Shown: positions 1 to 7,105, numbered from the stretch's first letter. The stretch: DNA of 8,734 nt from an uncultured Lachnospiraceae bacterium (GCA_900551235.1 URUU01000063.1:1-8734); one strand, 5' to 3'. The notes: generated by a model from the letters alone, not told the origin. Numbers and translations are program-made.

Positions 1-46
1 CGAAATTAAGGTGTCTTTCTTTTATGCAAAATCACGAACTTGCTCA

Positions 47-76
47 TTTATAGTTCTAATAATAAATCATTCCCAA
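47..76 (-). promoter_or_regulatory. Possible weak leftward promoter
   Basis: Reading the minus strand, TTGGGA (71-76) stands 18 bp from TATAAA (47-52). The match to the sigma-A consensus is moderate. A transcript would start near position 40 and leave the window to the left. No start codon with a ribosome binding site is visible downstream on that strand inside the window. In AT-rich DNA such a match can arise by chance, so this is only a candidate. Confidence 0.18.
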
Positions 77-139
77 TCATAAGATTTTCACGGACTTTTT
101 AACAGGGAAAGGGTATAATGTTAATAAAGAATTTTCCGG

Positions 140-168
140 TTGAAAGAAAGCGAAATATAGGATAGAAT
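140..168 (+). promoter_or_regulatory. Sigma-A-type promoter of the DUF1275 gene
   Basis: TTGAAA (140-145) and TAGAAT (163-168) are separated by exactly 17 bp, each with five of six consensus bases. Transcription would start near 175, giving a leader of about 65 nt before the TTG start at 241. A second perfect -10 hexamer, TATAAT at 114-119, lies upstream but has no good -35 at 16-18 bp, so it is the weaker choice. Bases 1-139 otherwise show nothing I can assign. Confidence 0.6.
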
Positions 169-240
169 GTAAATATTCATCTCGTTTTGAGAAAATATAC
201 GAAAATTCATAATATTTACTTCCCCGAAGGAGGAGCCAAA

Positions 241-960
241 TTGGAAAATACGGAAAATTATCTGGAATGTGAAAGAAACCGAGTGTATTATACCCTGATT
301 GCGATCGCAGGATTTTTGGGTGCGTATACCTTTTTATTGCGCGGGAAAGTATTCTGCAATGCCCAGACGGGCAACCTGGTGCTGTTTGGACTGGCAGTCG
401 GACAGGGTGAATGGGAAAAAGCGGCATATTATCTGCTTCCGATCTCAGCATATACAGCAGGTGCTTTTATCTCTGAACTTCTTCCCAATCCGGTCAAATA
501 TCATCTGAAGATCCGCTGGGACACCCTTTTGATCGCTGTTGAAATGGCGGTTGTTCTGGCGCTTGGGCTTGTTCCGGACTCTGCACCGGTGCAGATTTCA
601 CAGGTGGCGGTCAATTTTATTGCTTCCATGCAGTACAATACCTTTCGACAGGCGGAGGGAACACCGATGGCGACGACTTTTGCGACTAACCATATCCGCC
701 AGGTCGGTGTGGGACTTGCGAAAGAAATTCAGCATTTTTGGAAAAAAGATAAAAAACATCGAGAAAAATGGGGCAAACATTGCATGATGGTGGTGTATTT
801 CTTATTAGGTGTGGTGTTTGGAACGGTTGCCTGCAATATTTATTCCGGAAAGGCGATCTGGCTTACCCTGCTGCCGTTTCTGATCGTTCTGATCGATTTC
901 CTGAATGAGGATCTGCATGCAAAAGAAGAGGAAATGAAGCAGAAACCGCATGGACATTAG
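241..960 (+). CDS. DUF1275 (YoaK-type) multi-pass membrane protein
   Basis: This encodes a 239-residue integral membrane protein of the DUF1275/YoaK family. Family hallmarks seen are a glycine-rich first membrane segment (GFLGAYTFL), the AQTGNLV motif after it, and a second-half segment with MQYNTFR and then ATTFATNHIRQ. About six hydrophobic segments are visible, followed by a charged cytosolic-looking tail ending in PHGH. No enzyme motif is seen; transport is often guessed for the family, but no substrate is established. The open frame extends to a TTG at 187, but the TTG at 241 is preferred because AAGGAGGAG (228-236) sits 5 nt upstream and the alternative has no ribosome binding site. The gene has its own promoter (140-168) and terminator (991-1029), so it is probably monocistronic. 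Family confidence is high; function is unknown. Confidence 0.85.
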   Translation: MENTENYLECERNRVYYTLIAIAGFLGAYTFLLRGKVFCNAQTGNLVLFGLAVGQGEWEKAAYYLLPISAYTAGAFISELLPNPVKYHLKIRWDTLLIAVEMAVVLALGLVPDSAPVQISQVAVNFIASMQYNTFRQAEGTPMATTFATNHIRQVGVGLAKEIQHFWKKDKKHREKWGKHCMMVVYFLLGVVFGTVACNIYSGKAIWLTLLPFLIVLIDFLNEDLHAKEEEMKQKPHGH

Positions 961-990
961 AAAAAGCTGCGCAAGACGGGAATGTTGCAT

Positions 991-1029
991 AACCTGCAGA
1001 TACTTGAAAAGGTATGGGCAGGTTTTTTG
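991..1029 (+). terminator. Intrinsic terminator after the DUF1275 gene
   Basis: AACCTGC (991-997) pairs perfectly with GCAGGTT (1018-1024). After a 2x2 internal loop the stem continues with ATAC/GTAT, a T-G wobble and a T-A pair, capped by a GAAA tetraloop (1006-1009). A T-rich tail (1023-1028, then GT) follows directly. This is a well-formed rho-independent terminator that separates the membrane protein gene from the radical SAM operon. Confidence 0.85.
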
Positions 1030-1059
1030 TTGTATAAAAAGAAAAAACGATTTTAAGCG

Positions 1060-1088
1060 TTGAAAGCAGACCACCCACATGTTAAAAT
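1060..1088 (+). promoter_or_regulatory. Strong extended -10 promoter of the radical SAM/RNase G operon
   Basis: TTGAAA (1060-1065) and TAAAAT (1083-1088) are 17 bp apart, and TG at 1080-1081 adds an extended -10 element. Transcription should start near 1095, giving a leader of about 60 nt before the ATG at 1156. The TTG that would open the longest frame of the next gene, at 1060, is itself the first half of this -35 box, which rules it out as a translation start on this transcript. Confidence 0.75.
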
Positions 1089-1155
1089 CAGTAGTAATTG
1101 TTCAGGGACAGAAGCGTTTCTGAATGACAAAGCGTATAAAACAGAGAGGACAATT

Positions 1156-3015
1156 ATGAGAAAACTTGCATTAAGTGATGAAATATTATTGCAGATTGAG
1201 AAACCAGCCCGTTATATCGGCAACGAAGTGAACTCAGTCATGAAAGAAAAAGTAGAAATCCGGTTTGCCATGTGTTTTCCGGATGTTTATGAAATCGGTA
1301 TGTCGCATCTTGGCATTCAGATCCTTTATGATATGTTCAATAAAAGAGAAGATACCTGGTGTGAGAGAGTGTATTCGCCGTGGACAGATTTGGATAAAGT
1401 GATGCGGGAACAGCATATCCCGCTGTTTGCACTGGAATCCCAGGAGCCGGTCAAAAACTTTGATTTTCTGGGTGTTACGATTCAGTATGAGATGTGTTAT
1501 ACCAATATTTTACAGATTTTGGATCTTTCCGGTATTCCGCTTCAGGCGAAGGAGCGTACCTGGGATGATCCGATCGTGATCGGCGGCGGTCCATGTGTCT
1601 ACAATCCAGAGCCCCTGGCAGATTTCTTTGATATGTTCTATATCGGAGAAGGGGAGGTGGTCTATGACAGACTTCTTGACCTTTATAAAGAAGCAAAAAA
1701 GGAAAACTGGAGCCGTCCGGACTTTCTGCATAAGGCAGCACAGATTCCGGGAATCTATGTACCGGAACTCTATAAAGTTTCTTATCATGAAGATGGTACG
1801 ATTGAAAGTTTTACGCCGGTCTGTGATGATGTACCGCCAACCGTTGAAAAACAGATCGTGATGGATGTGACAGCAGCATCTTATCCGAAGAAACCAGTCG
1901 TTCCATTTATCAAATGTACGCAGGACCGCGTGGTTCTGGAGATCCAGCGTGGCTGTATCCGTGGATGCCGTTTCTGTCAGGCGGGTATGGTCTATCGTCC
2001 GACCAGAGAGCGTGATCTTGACATGCTCAAAGAATATGCCTGTGCGATGCTGAAAAATACCGGACATGAAGAAATCTCACTGAGTTCTTTAAGCTCCAGC
2101 GATTATTCAGAACTTGCAGGAATTGTCAATTTTCTAATCGACGAATTTGAGAAAAAAGGTGTCAATATTTCACTTCCGTCTCTGCGCATTGATGCATTCT
2201 CTCTGGATGTCATGAGCAAAGTGCAGGATATCAAAAAGAGCAGTCTGACGTTTGCACCGGAAGCAGGTTCCCAGAGACTTCGAAACGTGATCAACAAAGG
2301 TCTGACAGAAGAAGTGATCTTAAAGGGAGCAGGTGAAGCATTTGAGGGTGGCTGGAACAAAGTAAAGCTGTACTTTATGCTGGGACTGCCGACAGAGACA
2401 GAAGAAGATATGAAAGATATCGCACATCTGGCAGATAAGATTGCCAGACGCTATTATGAGATTCCAAAAGATCAGAGAAATGGAAAATGTCAGATAACAG
2501 TAAGTACTTCTTTCTTTGTACCAAAACCATTTACACCGTTCCAGTGGGCAGCGATGAACAACCGCGATGAGTTCCTTGGTAAGGCGAAGATTGTCAACCA
2601 GGAAGTCAAAGAGCAGCTCAACCGCAAGAGCATCAAATACAACTGGCATGAGGCAGATGTTACGGTACTGGAAGGAATCCTGGCAAGAGGTGACCGCCGT
2701 CTGGCACCGGCAATCCAGAAAGCATACGAAAAAGGCGCACTTTATGATGCCTGGGGTGAGACATTTGTTTATGGACGCTGGAAACAGGCATTTGAAGAAA
2801 CGGGTGTAGATCCTGTTTTCTATACTGAGAGAAAACGTGATCATGATGAGATTCTTCCATGGGATTTCATTCAGATCGGTGTGACAAAGAAATTCCTGTG
2901 GAAAGAATGGGAACGTGCGCAGAAAGAAGAAGTGACAAAGAATTGTCGCATGGGATGCTCAGGCTGCGGTGCGAATGTGTTTGGAGGAGGGGTCTGTTAT
3001 GAAGGTAAGAATTAA
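1156..3015 (+). CDS. TIGR03960 family radical SAM protein with N-terminal B12-binding-like domain
   Basis: This is a 619-residue radical SAM enzyme of the uncharacterized TIGR03960 family. The N-terminal part (about residues 30-190) resembles the cobalamin-binding-like fold of B12 radical SAM proteins, with the GGGP turn at 143-146, but the usual DxHxxG cobalamin motif is not seen. The catalytic core begins near 255 with the [4Fe-4S] motif C267-x3-C271-x2-C274, followed by the SLSSLSSSDY stretch and the FAPEAGSQRLR stretch (366-376) typical of the fold. The C-terminus carries C597-x3-C601-x2-C604 and C614, which could bind a second cluster or metal. The start is the ATG at 1156, with AGAGAGGA (1143-1150) in front. 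The stop overlaps the next gene by 17 nt. In other bacteria the next protein is fused to this one, so the two probably form one functional unit. The reaction and substrate are unknown; the linkage to RNase G suggests, but does not show, an RNA or ribosome target. Confidence 0.9.
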   Translation: MRKLALSDEILLQIEKPARYIGNEVNSVMKEKVEIRFAMCFPDVYEIGMSHLGIQILYDMFNKREDTWCERVYSPWTDLDKVMREQHIPLFALESQEPVKNFDFLGVTIQYEMCYTNILQILDLSGIPLQAKERTWDDPIVIGGGPCVYNPEPLADFFDMFYIGEGEVVYDRLLDLYKEAKKENWSRPDFLHKAAQIPGIYVPELYKVSYHEDGTIESFTPVCDDVPPTVEKQIVMDVTAASYPKKPVVPFIKCTQDRVVLEIQRGCIRGCRFCQAGMVYRPTRERDLDMLKEYACAMLKNTGHEEISLSSLSSSDYSELAGIVNFLIDEFEKKGVNISLPSLRIDAFSLDVMSKVQDIKKSSLTFAPEAGSQRLRNVINKGLTEEVILKGAGEAFEGGWNKVKLYFMLGLPTETEEDMKDIAHLADKIARRYYEIPKDQRNGKCQITVSTSFFVPKPFTPFQWAAMNNRDEFLGKAKIVNQEVKEQLNRKSIKYNWHEADVTVLEGILARGDRRLAPAIQKAYEKGALYDAWGETFVYGRWKQAFEETGVDPVFYTERKRDHDEILPWDFIQIGVTKKFLWKEWERAQKEEVTKNCRMGCSGCGANVFGGGVCYEGKN

Positions 3016-3685
3016 ATTCCGCAAGCAGGGTGCCATGAAATTTATCGGACATCTGGATGTGATGCGCTATTTTCAGAAAGCGATCCGCAGAGCAGATATT
3101 GATATCGCTTATACGGAGGGATTCAGTCCGCATATGATCCTTTCTTTTGCAGCACCGCTGGGAGTCGGACTGACCAGCAACGGAGAATATGCCGATATTA
3201 CCCTGAAAACACCAATTTCATCCGAAGAAGCAGTGAAACGTTTAAATGACGTCATGGTAGAAGGTATGGAGATCGTAAGTTTCCGTGAGATCCCGGATGA
3301 AAAGGCAAGCAATGCCATGTCGCTGGTAGCAGAGGCAGATTATACGGTAACATTCCGGGAAGGTATGATGCCGCCGGAGGGCTGGGAAGAAAAGCTTCTG
3401 GAATTTTATAAGAAACAGTCAATTATTGTGACAAAAAAAACCAAAAAAAGTGAACGGGAAATGGATCTGAAGCCGCTGATCTATGAACTGAAAGTATCAG
3501 ATGGCAGTATTTTTATGACACTTTCAACGGGAAGTACGGATAACATCAAACCGGAGCTTGTGCTGGAAGCATTTTGCCGGGAGATTGGTTTTGCACTTTC
3601 TCCTTTTGCACTTCTGGTCAACCGGGAAGAAGTTTACGCGAAAGGACATATTTCACTGGAAGAACTGGGAAAAGAAATTGTCTGA
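2999..3685 (+). CDS. TIGR03936/DUF2344 radical SAM-linked protein
   Basis: This is a 228-residue soluble protein of the radical SAM-linked family (TIGR03936, DUF2344). It opens with the family signature: an RIKFRKQG strand, FIGHLDVMRYFQKAIRRA (15-32), then the GFSPH motif (41-45) and SFAAPLGVG (49-57). No known catalytic triad or cofactor motif is visible. The conserved HLD, RRA and GFSPH residues are the likely functional positions. The start at 2999 is chosen because GGAGGAGGGG (2983-2992) lies just upstream, whereas the earlier ATG at 2969 has no such site and would add ten residues that do not look like the family. It overlaps the end of the radical SAM gene by 17 nt and the start of the RNase gene by 8 nt, indicating translational coupling. 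It probably works as a subunit or substrate-binding partner of the preceding enzyme; the molecular role is unknown. Confidence 0.88.
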   Translation: MKVRIKFRKQGAMKFIGHLDVMRYFQKAIRRADIDIAYTEGFSPHMILSFAAPLGVGLTSNGEYADITLKTPISSEEAVKRLNDVMVEGMEIVSFREIPDEKASNAMSLVAEADYTVTFREGMMPPEGWEEKLLEFYKKQSIIVTKKTKKSEREMDLKPLIYELKVSDGSIFMTLSTGSTDNIKPELVLEAFCREIGFALSPFALLVNREEVYAKGHISLEELGKEIV

Positions 3686-4877
3686 GCGTCTGGTTATTAC
3701 CAAAAAAGATGAGCAAACGATCCTGATGGCAGTACTGTCCGGCACACAGGCTGTAGATCTGCGTGTTTCATCTGTGGAGGAAAAAAAACGTTCTCTGGTG
3801 GGAAATATTTATATCGGAAAAGTAAGGAAAGTGCAGAAAAATATTGATGCAGCATTTGTGGAGATCGCAGACCGGCAGCAGTGCTACTTTGGCATCGCGG
3901 CAAATCCGAATGTGATCTATACCAAAAAAGGAAATTGTCCAAAGATTGCAGAAGGTGATGAACTCCTGGTCCAGGTTACACGCGATGCATTAAAAACAAA
4001 ACTGCCAGCACTTACCGGAAACATCGAACTGCCGGGGCAGTATCTGGTACTGACGGCAAATGATAACCGCATCGGTCTTTCAGGAAAACTTCCAAAAGAG
4101 AAAAAAGAACAGCTCAGAGAATGGATCCGACCGTTTGTGAGTGCTGCACACGGATTTATCGTGCGTACCAACGCAGGAGAAGCCACAAAGGAAGAACTGG
4201 AAAAAGAAGCAGAAAAACTGGGAAATCAATATGAGCATCTTTTAAATATTGCACCGCACCGCACCTGCTTTTCCAGACTCCTTGGACAGGAGCCGGTGTG
4301 GATCGAGATGATGCGCAATACTTATACTGCCAAGCTTCAGGATATTGTGACGGATGTTCCGGAAATTTATGAGTCACTGCGTTCTTATCTGATGGAAAAT
4401 GACAGACAGAGTCTTGACAAACTGCGATTTTATGAGGATGAGATGCTGCCGCTGTACAAGCTGTATCGTCTGGAACGGGAATTTGCACAGGCAGACAGCC
4501 GCCAGGTATGGCTGAAAAGCGGCGGATATCTTGTGATCGATCCGACAGAAGCACTGACGGTGATCGATGTCAATACCGGTAAGTACAATGGGAAAAAAGT
4601 GAGGAATGAGACACTTCGGGCAATCAATTTTGAAGCCGCCGCAGAAGCTGCAAGGCAGATTCGTCTGCGCAATCTTTCCGGGATCATTCTGATTGACTTT
4701 ATCAATATGGATAACAGACAGGATCAGAAGGAGCTTCTGGATTTTCTTTCCGGTCGTCTTTTTGCAGATCCGATAAAAACCAGGCTGATCGATATGACAA
4801 AACTGGAACTGGTGGAGATTACAAGAAAGAAAGTTCATAAAACTTTGCGGGAGCAGATGAAAGAAAGCAAAATGTAA
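3678..4877 (+). CDS. rng: RNase E/G family endoribonuclease, short form without the zinc-link
   Basis: This is a 399-residue endoribonuclease of the RNase E/G family, which cleaves single-stranded AU-rich RNA in rRNA maturation and mRNA decay. An S1-like RNA-binding domain spans roughly 38-130 (GNIYIGKVRKVQKNIDAAF), then the RNase-H-like region with GFIVRTNAGEA (159-169), and the catalytic DNase I-like domain. The metal-binding aspartates are D297 in IDVNTGK and D340 in LIDFINM, 43 residues apart, the same spacing as D303 and D346 of E. coli RNase E. The protein ends soon after VEITRKK, so the CxxC zinc-link seen in RNase E and many RNase G proteins is absent. The longest frame opens at 3558, deep inside the previous gene. 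The TTG at 3678 is chosen because the protein then begins with the usual ERLVITK strand, and TTGTCTGA couples it to the upstream stop. The ribosome binding site is poor, as expected with coupling. Confidence 0.9.
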   Translation: MSERLVITKKDEQTILMAVLSGTQAVDLRVSSVEEKKRSLVGNIYIGKVRKVQKNIDAAFVEIADRQQCYFGIAANPNVIYTKKGNCPKIAEGDELLVQVTRDALKTKLPALTGNIELPGQYLVLTANDNRIGLSGKLPKEKKEQLREWIRPFVSAAHGFIVRTNAGEATKEELEKEAEKLGNQYEHLLNIAPHRTCFSRLLGQEPVWIEMMRNTYTAKLQDIVTDVPEIYESLRSYLMENDRQSLDKLRFYEDEMLPLYKLYRLEREFAQADSRQVWLKSGGYLVIDPTEALTVIDVNTGKYNGKKVRNETLRAINFEAAAEAARQIRLRNLSGIILIDFINMDNRQDQKELLDFLSGRLFADPIKTRLIDMTKLELVEITRKKVHKTLREQMKESKM

Positions 4878-4906
4878 AAGAAGCCACAGCGGCATTTATG
4901 AGGAAA

Positions 4907-4920
4907 AGAAAGCGAGGAAT
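4907..4920 (+). repeat. Copy 1 of a 14-nt leader sequence with ribosome binding site
   Basis: AGAAAGCGAGGAAT ends 3 nt before the ATG at 4924 and supplies its ribosome binding site (GCGAGGA). It differs by one base from the sequence in front of the lysine methylase gene (5892-5905). The 46-nt gap between the RNase gene and the hydrolase (4878-4923) holds no convincing terminator or promoter. Confidence 0.35.
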
Positions 4921-4923
4921 CTC

Positions 4924-5844
4924 ATGCAGGAACGATATATTTCATCAGGCGGCAGCAAACTTCACGTTATAATCTGGAAGCCACAGGGCGAAATAAGGGC
5001 TGTCATGCAGATTTCGCATGGCATGATCGAGTACGTCAAAAGATACGATCATTTTGCAGGTTACATGAATCAGTCAGGAATTCTTGTAATCGGAAATGAT
5101 CACAAGGGACACGGTCTGACCGCACAAAAGGACGAGGATCTGGGATATTTCGGCGAGGGAAAAAGTGCGGCGGTGATCGAAGATCTTCACGAGGTCACAC
5201 GTTACGCAAAGAAACAGTATGGAGCGGATGTACCGTATTTTCTGTTCGGACACAGTATGGGATCGTTTATGGCGAGACGCTATCTGATGACCTATGCCAG
5301 CGAGCTGACCGGGGCAATCATCTGTGGAACAGGTTATACACCAGGCGCAGTTCTGACTGCCGGAAAAATCTGTGCAGGTCTGATCGGGAAATTAAAGGGC
5401 GAGCGTCACCGTTCAAAGTTTTTGCAGAAACTGGCATTTTGCAGTTACAACAAACGCATTGCAGATAAACGGACGGAAAACGACTGGCTGACAAAAGATA
5501 TAGAAATCGTAGATGCCTATAATCAGGATAAATACTGTACCTTTTTATTTACCGTCAATGGCTATCAGACCTTGTTTGATGTTCTGGGATTTATCCAGAA
5601 AAAGGAAAATATCGAAAAAATACCAAAAAATCTGCCATTGTATATGATCGCCGGTGTGGAAGATCCGGTGGGGGATTATGGAAAAGGTGTGGAAAAAATC
5701 TTTCAGGAATACAAAGCATGTGGAATACATGATCTGGAACGGAAGTTATATGAAACTGACCGGCATGAAATACTGAATGAACTTGACCGGGAAAAGGTTT
5801 ACCAGGATGTAAAAAACTGGATTCTGAAGCACATTCAAAAATAA
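4924..5844 (+). CDS. Alpha/beta hydrolase, monoacylglycerol lipase/lysophospholipase-like
   Basis: This is a 306-residue serine hydrolase of the Hydrolase_4/PldB-type alpha/beta fold. It shows the oxyanion-side HG motif (H32-G33 in ISHGMIEYVKRYDHF), the NDHKGHG turn (58-64) and the nucleophile elbow GHSMG with S111. The likely remaining triad members are D247 in AGVEDPVGDYG and H281 in TDRHEILNE. A helical lid lies between about 140 and 230. There is no signal peptide, so it should act in the cytoplasm on lipid esters such as monoacylglycerols or lysophospholipids; the exact substrate cannot be read from sequence. The start ATG follows AGCGAGGA at good spacing. It lies 46 nt downstream of the RNase gene with no terminator, so read-through from the upstream operon is likely. 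Confidence 0.85.
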   Translation: MQERYISSGGSKLHVIIWKPQGEIRAVMQISHGMIEYVKRYDHFAGYMNQSGILVIGNDHKGHGLTAQKDEDLGYFGEGKSAAVIEDLHEVTRYAKKQYGADVPYFLFGHSMGSFMARRYLMTYASELTGAIICGTGYTPGAVLTAGKICAGLIGKLKGERHRSKFLQKLAFCSYNKRIADKRTENDWLTKDIEIVDAYNQDKYCTFLFTVNGYQTLFDVLGFIQKKENIEKIPKNLPLYMIAGVEDPVGDYGKGVEKIFQEYKACGIHDLERKLYETDRHEILNELDREKVYQDVKNWILKHIQK

Positions 5845-5891
5845 AGATTTCGGGGGCTGGCATTCTTACCTCTGTCATCCTGTATGGAATT

Positions 5892-5905
5892 AGAAAGCGA
5901 GAAAT
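5892..5905 (+). repeat. Copy 2 of the 14-nt leader sequence
   Basis: AGAAAGCGAGAAAT matches copy 1 (4907-4920) at 13 of 14 positions and runs into the start codon of the lysine methylase gene. Its GCGAGA core is a weaker ribosome binding site than GCGAGGA. The gap between the hydrolase and this gene (5845-5903) contains no clear terminator or promoter. Confidence 0.35.
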
Positions 5906-7064
5906 GATGGAACGCATAAGACCGGATTATTATGATAAATTTACCTGCATTGCAGATCAGTGTACATTCACCTGCTGTCAGGAATGGAAAATTTCAGTGG
6001 ACAACGAGACAAATCGGAAGTGGAAAAAGAAATATCCACCGCAGGAAGTAAAAGAGCAGCGCAAAAATCTCAGTGCTTATACCACGAAAAAAGACGGAAG
6101 CCGTGTGATCGAGCTGAATGAAAAACACAAATGTCCATTTCTCTCTGAAAATCGGCTTTGCGGGCTGGTATCCAATTATGGGGATTCCATTCTTTCTCAA
6201 ACATGTACCATTTTTCCAAGAGAAGTGCACAGATTTGAGACACATGAAGAAGAGGTGCTGATGCCATGCTGTCCGGCGGTGCTTGATATCTGGAATCAGG
6301 AAGAGAATATTACTTTTCCGTCGCTTCCGGAAAACGGAAGAACTCTGTTGATACTGATTCGTGAAAAGATGATGGAAATGTTTCGGAACAAAGAGCAGAG
6401 CATTGAAGAAATATTGCTTGAAAGTTTTTATATTCTGTTGGAACTCTGGCAGGCAGAACAGGAAGGCAGACTGTCTGTGGACCGAATCGAAAATTATTTC
6501 TCAAAAGAAGCCACAGAAGAACTGAAACAGGCAATTCTTGCGATGGATCTTCCGTTCTTTGATACGATGGATGAGTGCAACGAACTTTTGCAGGATCTGG
6601 CAGTCAATTATCAGAAAGAAAGGTTATATCAAGGTTATCTGCCGAAGGTCCTGTCCCTGGCAGAGCAGCTTTCAAAGACGTATGATGCGGAAGAAATGCA
6701 GCAGAAAGGACAAGCATTTTTCAGGGAATGGAAGAAATACGAAGCATTGATGCACCGTTTTATGGAAAATGAACTGTTTTCTGATCTGGTGCTGCCGGAT
6801 GGAGATCTGGAGAGTATGGTAGTGCAGATGCAGTGGATCGCAATGGAATACAACGTGATCCGTCATAGTCTTTTTCTGAAGTGGATGCAGGATGGATGCG
6901 GTGAACTGAAATATGAAACACTGCGGGATTACATAGTACTGATCACGCGAATGACCGGATATGAAGAAGCAGATATTTATGAATATCTGGAAAACAGTTT
7001 TGAAGAACTGATCTGGGAGTGGGGGTATCTGGCACTGATCACCGGAAAACCAGACAGATGGTAG
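5904..7064 (+). CDS. fliB: FliB-type (flagellin) lysine N-methylase
   Basis: This 386-residue protein matches the FliB family, which transfers methyl groups from SAM to lysines on flagellin in Salmonella. The N-terminal third is cysteine-rich: C15-x4-C20-x3-C24-C25 in the family motif KFTCIADQCTFTCCQEW, then C77, C86 and C101 in the CPFL...LCGL...QTC.IFPR region, and C122-C123 in MPCCPAV. Salmonella FliB has been reported to use a [4Fe-4S] cluster, and these cysteines are the natural ligands. The remaining two-thirds is helical and poorly conserved. Tandem ATGs at 5904 and 5907 are both possible starts; the difference is one residue. The gene is not next to flagellar genes, and many gut Clostridia carry such genes, so the true substrate may not be flagellin. 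It could share a transcript with the hydrolase upstream. Family assignment is good; the substrate is inferred only. Confidence 0.8.
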   Translation: MMERIRPDYYDKFTCIADQCTFTCCQEWKISVDNETNRKWKKKYPPQEVKEQRKNLSAYTTKKDGSRVIELNEKHKCPFLSENRLCGLVSNYGDSILSQTCTIFPREVHRFETHEEEVLMPCCPAVLDIWNQEENITFPSLPENGRTLLILIREKMMEMFRNKEQSIEEILLESFYILLELWQAEQEGRLSVDRIENYFSKEATEELKQAILAMDLPFFDTMDECNELLQDLAVNYQKERLYQGYLPKVLSLAEQLSKTYDAEEMQQKGQAFFREWKKYEALMHRFMENELFSDLVLPDGDLESMVVQMQWIAMEYNVIRHSLFLKWMQDGCGELKYETLRDYIVLITRMTGYEEADIYEYLENSFEELIWEWGYLALITGKPDRW

Positions 7065-7078
7065 AAAATGATTATAAG

Positions 7079-7105
7079 AACAGGAAAAGAAAGACTTGTT
7101 TTTTT
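7079..7105 (+). terminator. Weak intrinsic terminator after the lysine methylase gene
   Basis: AACAGG (7079-7084) can pair with CTTGTT (7095-7100), including one G-T wobble, around a 10-nt A-rich loop, and a run of seven T residues (7099-7105) follows. The stem has only two G-C pairs, so termination would be partial. The T run overlaps the -35 box of the next promoter. Confidence 0.35.

Noticed and set aside
2..82. Open + frame at the left edge ending in TAA at 80-82, a possible tail of an upstream gene
   Set aside because: The sequence is AT-rich, short and without any recognisable motif; it cannot be told from chance.
187..240. Longer N-terminus of the DUF1275 protein from the TTG at 187
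   Set aside because: No ribosome binding site precedes it, while a near-perfect one precedes the TTG at 241.
77..451. 124-residue minus-strand open frame across the leader and start of the DUF1275 gene
   Set aside because: It lies opposite a clear family member, contains no recognisable motif and has no ribosome binding site.
1240..1730. Calling the N-terminal domain of the radical SAM protein a true cobalamin binder
   Set aside because: The DxHxxG motif that supplies the cobalt-coordinating histidine is not seen; only fold similarity is proposed.
1510..2067. Long minus-strand frame inside the radical SAM gene, and others like it at 2320-2844 and 4374-4895
   Set aside because: These are antisense shadows of well-supported genes, with no motifs and low-complexity composition.
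3558..3677. 40-residue N-terminal extension of RNase G
   Set aside because: It overlaps the DUF2344 gene by over 100 nt and does not resemble the family, whose first strand begins at the TTG at 3678.
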